46,225 nt of DNA, from NCBI GenBank assembly GCA_902767915.1, contig CACXJE010000015.1:1-46225 (forward strand). Direction: 5' to 3'. The notes under the pieces were generated by a model that worked only from the letters and a program-made list of their open reading frames with translations, was not told the DNA's origin and made no database searches. This DNA comes from Oscillospiraceae bacterium. Lineage in GTDB: Bacteria > Bacillota > Clostridia > Oscillospirales > Oscillospiraceae. Shown here in pieces: positions 30,983-38,353 of this stretch (positions are counted from its first letter, which is position 1; every line of letters starts with the position of its first letter). The translations under genes were made by a program, and so were the position numbers.

Positions 30983-31134
30983 CTTCTGTTCAGGTCCTGC
31001 TGAAATCGCTAATGAGGCTGGTCATTTCTGCCGGACGCTAACATTTCTTCTGATTAAACGGATTCAATTTCAGCTTTAACCGGATAACATATAATGCTAT
31101 TTAGCTACGAAGAGTAAAAAATTAATACTGAATA
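30983..31134. other. Non-coding stretch
   Basis: No gene is seen. It is AT-richer than its surroundings, with isolated TATAAT-like sequence near 31090 but no partner -35. Confidence 0.5.
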
Positions 31135-31184
31135 ATGGCGTTGTCTTAAAGCAGCGATAAGCCGCTGAATTGAGACAACGCCAT
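31135..31184. terminator. Long hairpin, possible bidirectional terminator
   Basis: ATGGCGTTGTCT pairs with AGACAACGCCAT. The inside (GCAGC / GCCGC region) can extend the stem. It is flanked by AT-rich sequence (ATTTATTCA on the right, TTATTCAGTATTAA read leftward). It separates the DUF2812-like unit from the remnant on the minus strand. Confidence 0.6.
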
Positions 31185-31220
31185 ATTTATTCAATCCTCG
31201 ATCCGATGCTCATTTGGTCC

Positions 31221-31370
31221 CTACAGGTACTTTTCCGGGTTGCCGCTGAGGACGAGCTGGACGTATTCCACCGGCTTGTTGTAGTGTGCAGCCAGTCCAG
31301 CAATGAGCGTTGATATGTATTGTCTGCGACCTCGTTCTCCAGGGCAATAGTGTAAATGGCGATCATGCTC
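31221..31370 (-). pseudogene. Short gene remnant (C-terminal fragment)
   Basis: An open minus-strand frame of about 49 codons, bounded upstream by a stop, reading HLHYCPGERGRRQYISTLIA and then GLAAHYNKPVEYVQLVLSG, ending NPEKYL. The composition looks like genuine protein sequence, but there is no start or ribosome site. A longer ORF in another frame over the same bases is poor. I cannot name the family. Confidence 0.4.
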
Positions 31371-31375
31371 CTATC

Positions 31376-31453
31376 GTGACAGCGAGGACTGTTCTCCGCG
31401 ACACATAGGGTGACATACAAACACATCCACGATCGCTGTCCCTGTTGTCACCC
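31376..31453. repeat. REP-like palindromic remnants
   Basis: GTGACAGCGAGGAC...CTCCGCGACAC (31376-31404) resembles widespread extragenic palindromes built on GTGAC(A)...GTCC/GGAC...GACAC. Beside it GGGTGACA (31408-31415) and TGTCACCC (31446-31453) form an inverted repeat. Both are degenerate. No transposase is nearby. Confidence 0.45.
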
Positions 31454-31540
31454 GGTGTTCGACGTGTCGTGATTTGCCAAAGTGCCGGATAAAACTCATC
31501 CAAATCAGAGGAAAAAATTTCGCCAAATCGCAGGTTTTTA

Positions 31541-31569
31541 TTGCATCTGACGCAGATATGACTTATAAT
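31541..31569 (+). promoter_or_regulatory. Promoter of the AAA_14 ATPase gene
   Basis: TTGCAT (31541-31546), 17 bases, perfect TATAAT (31564-31569), about 30 bases before the start codon. Confidence 0.7.
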
Positions 31570-31600
31570 AGAATCACCAAACTGGACGGAGGGACGTTGT

Positions 31601-32878
31601 ATGGCAAGCTACAAGCCGAGAGTGATCGATGAAGCGATCGCAAATCGCCTGAGAAATAAAGGCGCTATCCTGGTGGAAGGAGCAAAGTGGTGCGGCAAAA
31701 CCACCACCTGTGAGCAGCACGCTGCCAGCATCCTGTATATCAGCGATCCTGACCGGGTGAAGCAGAATCTCCAGCTGGCGGATATCAGCCCTCGCTCTCT
31801 GCTGCAGGGCGATACGCCGCGGCTGATCGACGAATGGCAGATGGCGCCGAAGCTGTGGGACGCCGTTCGTTTCGAGGTGGATCACCGGGCCGGCTTCGGC
31901 CATTTCCTGCTGACCGGATCTGCAGTGCCTGCGGAAATGGACCAGGTGCATCATACTGGCACCGGCCGCTTTGCCTGGATCAAAATGCGGCCCATGAGTC
32001 TGTATGAGTCCGGAGAGTCCTCCGGCGCGGTCAGCCTCGGCGCACTGTTTTCTCCGGACGACAAGCCGGTTTTCGCGGAGAACAAGGCGACGCTGGAGGA
32101 CATTGCGTTTCTCATCTGCCGCGGCGGCTGGCCGCAGGCGACCTTTCTGGAGGGCGAAGACGCGCTGATCCAGTCTTTTGACTACCTGGACGCCGTTGTG
32201 AAATCCGATATCAGCCGCGTGGACGGCGTTTCCCGCAGCGAGAACCGCGCACGCCTTTTGATGCGATCCCTGGCACGGCATCAGGGGACGCAGGCGCCCA
32301 ACACCACGATTTGTGAGGATATCAACGTCAGCGACGATATGGAGCTGAGCAAGGATACTGTGGTTTCCTACACGAACGCGCTGAAAAAGATCTTCGTCAT
32401 CGAGGATTGCCCCGCCTGGAGCCCGAACCTTCGCTCCAAAACAGCGATCCGGACGTCGGACACCCGCTACTTTGTCGATCCCTCCATTGCCACTGCCGCG
32501 CTGGGCGTCGGTCCTGGGGACCTGCTGAACGATCTGGAGACCTGCGGCCTGTTCTTTGAAACGCTGTGCATCCGGGATCTGCGGGTCTACACGGAAGCGC
32601 TGGACGGCAGCGTGTACCATTTCCGCACCAAGGAAGGGCTGGAGTGCGACGCCGTCATCCACCTTCGCAACGGAAGCTACGGCCTCGTCGAGATCAAGCT
32701 CGGCGGCGATAAGCTGATTGAAGAAGGCGCGCATACGTTGAAAACCGTTGCCGATAAGATCGACACGACTAAGATGAAGGAGCCGTCCTTCCTGATGGTC
32801 CTGACCGGCACCTCACCCTATGCCTACCGGCGCGAAGACGGCGTGTATGTCGTGCCGATCACGGCACTGAAGCATTGA
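31601..32878 (+). CDS. ATPase of the AAA_14 / DUF4143 family
   Basis: A 425-residue ATPase of unknown cellular role. Walker A is GAKWCGKTTT (27-36); Walker B is RLIDEWQ (D77, E78). The sensor-like LLTGSAVP segment follows. The C-terminal DUF4143 domain ends in a restriction-endonuclease-like core with ECDAVI, then LVEIKLGG (about residues 350-372). Such genes are widespread, frequently horizontally transferred, and often found near defence or mobile loci. The start ATG at 31601 has GGAGGG upstream. It lies 35 bases before the primase-helicase gene on the same strand and may be co-transcribed. Confidence 0.9.
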   Translation: MASYKPRVIDEAIANRLRNKGAILVEGAKWCGKTTTCEQHAASILYISDPDRVKQNLQLADISPRSLLQGDTPRLIDEWQMAPKLWDAVRFEVDHRAGFGHFLLTGSAVPAEMDQVHHTGTGRFAWIKMRPMSLYESGESSGAVSLGALFSPDDKPVFAENKATLEDIAFLICRGGWPQATFLEGEDALIQSFDYLDAVVKSDISRVDGVSRSENRARLLMRSLARHQGTQAPNTTICEDINVSDDMELSKDTVVSYTNALKKIFVIEDCPAWSPNLRSKTAIRTSDTRYFVDPSIATAALGVGPGDLLNDLETCGLFFETLCIRDLRVYTEALDGSVYHFRTKEGLECDAVIHLRNGSYGLVEIKLGGDKLIEEGAHTLKTVADKIDTTKMKEPSFLMVLTGTSPYAYRREDGVYVVPITALKH

Positions 32879-32913
32879 CAGCGTGAATAACAAAAACGCA
32901 AGGAGCAACAGGG

Positions 32914-35802
32914 ATGAGTGGTCGGAATTTGACTTATGAAGCATTGCTTGCTCGCCTTCGGGCGCTGGAACAGGAAAACGCGGAACTGCGGGAGCGGCTT
33001 GGCATTGGAAAACCCGCGCCGAAACGCGTGGACTTCCCGCCGGTTGAAAGAAAGCCGGCGGAGCAGCCGCTGCGGCCATCGGAACGAATCCACATGTATT
33101 CCCCGCCCCAGGAGAAAATTGCCCTGTTTCGCTCCCTGTTTCGCGGGCGGGAGGATGTGTTTGCTCTTCGGTGGCAGAGCGCAAAGACCGGGAAAAGCGG
33201 ATATTCGCCTTCCTGCGGCAACGAGTGGAAACCGGGCGTTTGCCTCAAGCCAAAGGGACGCTGCTCCGACTGCAAACACCGCGAGCTGCTTCCGCTGACG
33301 GATGAGAGAATTGACCGCCATCTCCGAGGCAAGGACGAGCTTGGCCGGGACGTCATCGGCATCTATCCGATTCTGCCGGATGATACCTGCCGCTTCCTGG
33401 CCCTGGACTTCGACGACGAGGGCTGGCAGGAGAACGTTGCGCTGGTTCGCTCTGCCTGTGAAAGATGGGAGCTGCCCTGTGCCGTGGAGCGCTCCCGCAG
33501 CGGAGCCGGGGCGCATCTCTGGCTGTTTTTCTCTGAATCTGTCCCCTGCGCCGAAGCGCGGAGGCTGGGAACCGCGCTGTTAACAGCCGCAATGGAAGCA
33601 GGCGGCACGTTGAAGCTAAGCGCCTACGACCGGATGTTTCCAAACCAGGACACGCTTCCCAAGGGAGGCTTTGGAAATCTGATTTCCCTGCCGCTGCAGG
33701 GGCAGGCAAGACGCCGGGGAAACAGCGTGTTTGTGGATGAGCGCTTTGAACCGTATCCGGATCAGTGGGCGTTTCTTGCGTCCATCCCCAGGCTGAGCAC
33801 CGAGGACTTTGCGCTGGCTTGCCAGCTTCACGCCCGGGGGAATGTGCTCGGGAATCTGGTGCCCTCGGAGGAAGATCCGAAGCCCTGGGAGAAGCCGCGT
33901 CCCGTTTTGCTTACGTCCATGGATTTCCCGCAGGATCTGGAACTCGTAAAAGCCAATCTTCTGTACTTGACGCAGGCGGGGCTGTCCCCACGGGCGAGAA
34001 ATCAGCTTGTCCGGCTGGCGGCCTTTCGCAACCCGGAGTTTTATAAGGCGCAGGCGATGCGGCTGCCCATTTTTAATAAACCCCGCGTTCTCAGCACAGC
34101 CGAGGAGCGGGACGGGTATCTTGCTCTGCCGCGGGGCTGCGAAGATTCTCTCACAGAGATGCTTGATGACGCAGGTGTGACCTTCCGCGTTTCCGATCAA
34201 CGTCAGCCGGGGCGCACGATTCGAGTGGAATTCAACGGAATGCTTCGCCCCGAGCAGGAGCCTGCGGCTGCGGCACTGCTGGCCCATGATACCGGGGTTT
34301 TGTCCGCGACCACCGCGTTCGGGAAAACGGTCATTGCCGCTTATCTGGTCGGGCAGCGAAAAACAAATACCCTGATTTTGGTTCACTCCCAGGCCCTGCT
34401 AAACCAATGGAAGAATGCCCTGGAGGAGTTTCTGAAAATCGACGAGACGCCGGAGCCCCTGCCGAAAAGGCGGGGACACAAAAAAGCCCGTCCACTGATC
34501 GGCCAGCTTGGGGGAAACAAGAACACGCTCTCCGGAATTGTAGACGTTGCTATTTTTCAATCCCTTCTCAAGGACGATACCGTCAATGAACTGGTCAAGG
34601 ATTACGGTATGGTGATCGTAGACGAATGTCACCATGTTTCTGCCGTCACCTTCGAGCGGGTGATGAAGGAAGTCAATTCAAAATACGTCTATGGACTCAG
34701 CGCCACTCCCACCCGCGCAGATGGCCACCATCCGATCATATTTTTGCAGTGCGGGCCCATGCGCTACCGGGTGGACGCAAAGGAACAGGCACAAAAGCGC
34801 AGCTTTGCGCACTTTGTGATTCCGCGATTCACCTCCTACCGTACCGCTGCCGAGGATCGGGGAATTGCCGCCTTGTACACAGATCTGGCAGAGGATGAGC
34901 GGCGAAATCTGCTGATTGTCAGAGACGTAAAGCAGGCCCTGGCCCAGGGCCGCAGCCCGATCCTACTGACAGAGCGGCGGGAGCACGTCCTTCGACTGGC
35001 GGCACTTCTTTCTCAAGCCTGCCCCAATGTGATAACACTCTATGGCACGACCTCCGCCAAGCTGCGTCGGGAGACCATGGAACGGCTCCAGGCTGTCCCG
35101 CCGGAAGAACCGCTGGTCGTGGTGGCGACGGGGAAATATGTGGGAGAGGGCTTTGACTGTCCACGGCTCGACACCTTGTTTTTGACGCTTCCCGTGGCCT
35201 GGAAGGGGATCGTGGCCCAATACGCCGGGAGGCTGCATCGGAACTACCCCGGCAAGGAGGAGGTGCAGGTCTACGACTATGTGGACGTTCATGTCCCCAT
35301 GCTGGAAACAATGTATCAAAAGCGGCTGAAGGCCTACGCCTCCATTGGATACCAAATCAAAGCAGACGCCGAAACCCCGTTGACAAAGGACCTGATTTAT
35401 GACGGAAAGAGCTTCTATCCGGTATTCTGCCAGGATTTGAAAAACGCGGAAAAGGAGATCCTGATCGTCAGCCCCTTTATGACAAAATCCCGATTGCAGA
35501 AGCTGGTCAAGGTACTCTCAGAGCCAATATTGCGTGGTGTTTCGGTCAAGGCTGTTGTCCGTCCGGCAGAGGATCTGCCGGCCAGGGACCGGAAATCCGT
35601 GCCGGACAACGCGGAATATCTGATGGATTACGGCATTCAGGTGGTCTTCCGCCCCGGCTTTCATCAGAAATTCACGGTGATTGACGTAAGTATTTCCTGG
35701 TATGGCAGCGTGAACATTCTGAGCTTTGGGAAGGCCGAGGAAAGCGTCATGCGGCTGGAGAGCCGAGAAATCGCCGGGGAGCTGATCGACACGGTAATAT
35801 AG
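32914..35802 (+). CDS. TOTE-type primase-helicase-PLD fusion protein
   Basis: A 962-residue multidomain protein. Residues 5-30: short coiled coil. Residues 101-120: four cysteines (C101, C110, C117, C120), probably zinc-binding. Residues 120-260: archaeo-eukaryotic primase domain with LDFDD (D165, D167) and SGAGAHLW (H201), as in the TOTE conflict-system primases. Residues 440-810: SF2 helicase with Walker A FGKT (K471), DECHH (570-574), SATPT (596-600) and QYAGRLHR (motif VI). C-terminus (about 850-962): phospholipase-D-like nuclease with HQKFTVID and GSVN. It has all the parts of a DNA-processing defence or conflict effector. The start ATG at 32914 follows AGGAGC-like sequence. The next gene is RecQ. 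Confidence 0.85.
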   Translation: MSGRNLTYEALLARLRALEQENAELRERLGIGKPAPKRVDFPPVERKPAEQPLRPSERIHMYSPPQEKIALFRSLFRGREDVFALRWQSAKTGKSGYSPSCGNEWKPGVCLKPKGRCSDCKHRELLPLTDERIDRHLRGKDELGRDVIGIYPILPDDTCRFLALDFDDEGWQENVALVRSACERWELPCAVERSRSGAGAHLWLFFSESVPCAEARRLGTALLTAAMEAGGTLKLSAYDRMFPNQDTLPKGGFGNLISLPLQGQARRRGNSVFVDERFEPYPDQWAFLASIPRLSTEDFALACQLHARGNVLGNLVPSEEDPKPWEKPRPVLLTSMDFPQDLELVKANLLYLTQAGLSPRARNQLVRLAAFRNPEFYKAQAMRLPIFNKPRVLSTAEERDGYLALPRGCEDSLTEMLDDAGVTFRVSDQRQPGRTIRVEFNGMLRPEQEPAAAALLAHDTGVLSATTAFGKTVIAAYLVGQRKTNTLILVHSQALLNQWKNALEEFLKIDETPEPLPKRRGHKKARPLIGQLGGNKNTLSGIVDVAIFQSLLKDDTVNELVKDYGMVIVDECHHVSAVTFERVMKEVNSKYVYGLSATPTRADGHHPIIFLQCGPMRYRVDAKEQAQKRSFAHFVIPRFTSYRTAAEDRGIAALYTDLAEDERRNLLIVRDVKQALAQGRSPILLTERREHVLRLAALLSQACPNVITLYGTTSAKLRRETMERLQAVPPEEPLVVVATGKYVGEGFDCPRLDTLFLTLPVAWKGIVAQYAGRLHRNYPGKEEVQVYDYVDVHVPMLETMYQKRLKAYASIGYQIKADAETPLTKDLIYDGKSFYPVFCQDLKNAEKEILIVSPFMTKSRLQKLVKVLSEPILRGVSVKAVVRPAEDLPARDRKSVPDNAEYLMDYGIQVVFRPGFHQKFTVIDVSISWYGSVNILSFGKAEESVMRLESREIAGELIDTVI

Positions 35803-35842
35803 GATGCATCTGAGCCGGATCATGATGGAAGGAGAGAAACAG

Positions 35843-38095
35843 ATGGACAAACAAACGATTCTGCAAGAGCACTTTGGGTTCCGGTCCTTTTGGGACGGGC
35901 AGGAGGCGTTGATTGACGCGATTCTGGCCGGGCGGGACGCCTTTGGGGTCATGCCCACCGGAGGCGGGAAGAGCCTGTGCTATCAGATTCCGGCCCTGCT
36001 GCTGGAGGGGCTGACGCTGGTGGTGTCGCCGCTGATCTCCCTGATGAAGGACCAGGTGGCGGCCCTGAAGGAGGCTGGCATCCCGGCGGCCTTCCTCAAT
36101 TCCTCCCTCACTGCCGCCCAGCAGCGGGAGGTACTGCGCCGGGCCGAGCTTGGGGCATATCGGCTGATCTACGTGGCCCCAGAGCGTCTTTTGACCGACA
36201 GCTTCCTGGCCTTTGCCGCGGGGCAGCGGATCTCTCTGCTTGCGGTGGATGAGGCGCACTGTGTCAGCCAGTGGGGACAGGACTTCCGCCCCAACTATCT
36301 GGACATTCCCGCCTTTGTACACCGTCTGCCGCAGCGACCTGTGCTTGCCGCCTTTACCGCCACCGCCACCGCCGAGGTGGGGGAGGACATCGTGCGGCTT
36401 TTGGAGCTGCAGGAGCCCCTGCGCATTGTCACGGGCTTTGACCGCCCCAATCTGTTCTTTGACGTGCGCCGGGAGCGGGACAAGACGGCCTGGCTCATGG
36501 ACTATCTGGAGGCCCGCCGGGACAAGAGCGGCATCGTCTACTGCGCCACCCGGAAAACCGTGGAGCAGGTATGCCAAAAGCTGCGCGCCGCCGGCTTTGC
36601 CGCCACCCGCTATCATGCGGGACTGGACGACGCCGAGCGGCGGGAGAACCAGGAGGACTTCGCCTATGACCGGGCCACCGTCATGGTGGCCACCAACGCC
36701 TTCGGCATGGGCATCGACAAGTCCAACGTCAGCTTTGTCATCCACTACAACATGCCCAAGAACATCGAAAGCTATTACCAGGAGGCGGGCCGCGCCGGAC
36801 GGGACGGGGCCCCTGCTGACTGCATTCTGCTGTATTCTGCCGGGGACGTGATGACGGCAAAATATCTGATCGAGAAGGGCAATGACCGGGAGCAGCTGGA
36901 CGAAGCCCTGCAGGTCCAGCTCTTGATCCGGGACACCCAGCGCCTGCGGCAGATGGAGAACTACTGCAAGACCACGGACTGTTTCCGGGCCGCCCTGCTG
37001 GACTACTTCGGAGAGCCCCACGCTCCCGGCTGCGGCAATTGCGGCAACTGCATTCAAAGGGAGGAGGAGCCTTCCGGGGAGACGGTGGAGGAGGACATCA
37101 CCCTGGCCGCAAAGAAGATTCTCTCCTGCGTCCGCCGGGTAGAGCGCAAGAACCGGGTCGGCCTGGGCCAGACCATGCTCGTCCTGGTTTTGGCGGGCAG
37201 CAAGGACAAGACCCTGCTGGCCCGGGAATACGACCTGCTTCCCACCTACGGCATTATGAAGGACGTCAAGCGGCCTTTGCTGCGTGAATACGTCCGCGAG
37301 CTGGTGAAGCAGGGTTATCTGCAGCGGCCTCCCGGAGATTACGACGTGCTGATCACCACGGAGAAGGCTGACAAGGTGCTCTTTCAGAACGAGCAGGTAC
37401 TTTGGCGGCATATCGGTCAGAAAATACAAACCCCGCAGCGTCAAAAAACCACCACTCCCGGAAAACCGAGAACAGCGGATCAGGATTTGTTTGAACGGCT
37501 CCGCACCCTGCGGGCAGAGCTGGCCCGGCAGGCCAGGGTCCCGGCCTACGTGATCTTCCATGACGCAACGTTGCTGAACATTGCGAGCGCAAAGCCCTCC
37601 ACAGAAGCAGAGCTGCTGGCAATCTCCGGCGTCGGCGAACAGAAAGCGAAAAAATACGGCCAGGCAGTTTTGGCCGTGATTGCCGAATGGAAGCAGGAGC
37701 AGCAAGCGAAGATGCCCGCCAAAGCAAAGAAGAAGGAGCCCCAGCCGCCCCTTCGCCTGACGCCGGAGCAGCTGGCCCGGTATGTCTGCGACCCGGATGG
37801 GATTTCCATGACAGAGTTTGCCCGGCGGCTGACCGCCCTGAAGGATGCAAACGAGGCAGGAGAGCTCACCGGCAGGCAGCTTTCCGATCAGCTGCTGGCA
37901 GAGGGATACTTGAAGGAGCAAAGCTCCGAAGCGAACAATCTACGCCGTCGTCCCACCCCTGCTGGAGAATCCGTCGGCATTACGCTGACGGAGCGTACCG
38001 GAAAAGACGGCAGGCCGTTTACCATGGTTACACTGACCGAGCAGGCCCAGCGCTGGCTGCTTATCCGCCTGTCGGAGGGGCTCATCATGGAATAG
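35843..38095 (+). CDS. recQ: ATP-dependent DNA helicase RecQ with extra C-terminal domain
   Basis: A 3'-5' DNA helicase of 750 residues. Walker A is TGGGKS (39-44), DEAH lies near 139, and TATA, QEAGRAGRDG (motif VI) and the zinc cysteines C-x-x-C in the GCGNCGNC region (about 395-402) follow. The RQC winged helix is at about 410-520 and HRDC at about 545-615. Beyond HRDC a basic AKAKKK linker leads to a winged-helix-like C-terminal domain (about 635-750; RLTPEQLARYV, MTEFARRLTALKD, GRQLSDQLLAEGYL), found in some clostridial RecQ proteins. The start is the ATG at 35843 with AAGGAG upstream; the longer frame begins earlier without support. It is downstream of the primase-helicase gene by 40 bases and may act with it. 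Confidence 0.93.
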   Translation: MDKQTILQEHFGFRSFWDGQEALIDAILAGRDAFGVMPTGGGKSLCYQIPALLLEGLTLVVSPLISLMKDQVAALKEAGIPAAFLNSSLTAAQQREVLRRAELGAYRLIYVAPERLLTDSFLAFAAGQRISLLAVDEAHCVSQWGQDFRPNYLDIPAFVHRLPQRPVLAAFTATATAEVGEDIVRLLELQEPLRIVTGFDRPNLFFDVRRERDKTAWLMDYLEARRDKSGIVYCATRKTVEQVCQKLRAAGFAATRYHAGLDDAERRENQEDFAYDRATVMVATNAFGMGIDKSNVSFVIHYNMPKNIESYYQEAGRAGRDGAPADCILLYSAGDVMTAKYLIEKGNDREQLDEALQVQLLIRDTQRLRQMENYCKTTDCFRAALLDYFGEPHAPGCGNCGNCIQREEEPSGETVEEDITLAAKKILSCVRRVERKNRVGLGQTMLVLVLAGSKDKTLLAREYDLLPTYGIMKDVKRPLLREYVRELVKQGYLQRPPGDYDVLITTEKADKVLFQNEQVLWRHIGQKIQTPQRQKTTTPGKPRTADQDLFERLRTLRAELARQARVPAYVIFHDATLLNIASAKPSTEAELLAISGVGEQKAKKYGQAVLAVIAEWKQEQQAKMPAKAKKKEPQPPLRLTPEQLARYVCDPDGISMTEFARRLTALKDANEAGELTGRQLSDQLLAEGYLKEQSSEANNLRRRPTPAGESVGITLTERTGKDGRPFTMVTLTEQAQRWLLIRLSEGLIME

Positions 38096-38126
38096 CTGCG
38101 TGTCCGGAGGGGCACACGGAAAACAT

Positions 38127-38161
38127 GGCGAGGATCGACCTGGTTTTGGTCGATCCTCGCC
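38127..38161 (+). terminator. Strong hairpin after recQ
   Basis: A perfect 14-bp stem GGCGAGGATCGACC / GGTCGATCCTCGCC with loop TGGTTTT. No T-tract follows (GTTATTG), so it is a weak terminator or mRNA 3'-end stabiliser. The efficient terminator is at 38276. Confidence 0.55.
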
Positions 38162-38275
38162 GTTATTGTGCCTACGCCGTGATGCGGGTTATGTAGGTCA
38201 GCATCATCCGCCAAACGTATCACAGCTGTTGACGCTTTCTTCCCGGCGCCGGACTTTTCCCCGGCAGCAAAGAAC

Positions 38276-38324
38276 AAAAAGGACCGATCCTGCGGCGTTT
38301 TCAGCCGCAGGATCGGTCCTTTTT
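38276..38324. terminator. Bidirectional terminator
   Basis: AAAAAGGACCGATCCTGCGGC pairs perfectly across a 7-base loop with its complement ending TTTTT, giving U-tracts in both directions. It separates recQ (plus) from the convergent SLH-protein gene (minus). Confidence 0.9.
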
Positions 38325-38353
38325 GTGTTTCCGTTTCGCAGGAAGCCCTGCAT

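Noticed and set aside
31187-31426. 79-codon minus-strand ORF
   Set aside because: Its tail is a serine-rich low-complexity run and it overlaps REP-like repeats. Another frame over the same bases (31221-31370) looks more like true protein and is reported as a remnant.
31601-38095. Prophage or integrative element
   Set aside because: No integrase, phage structural genes, tRNA attachment site or direct repeats were seen, so only an accessory module is claimed.
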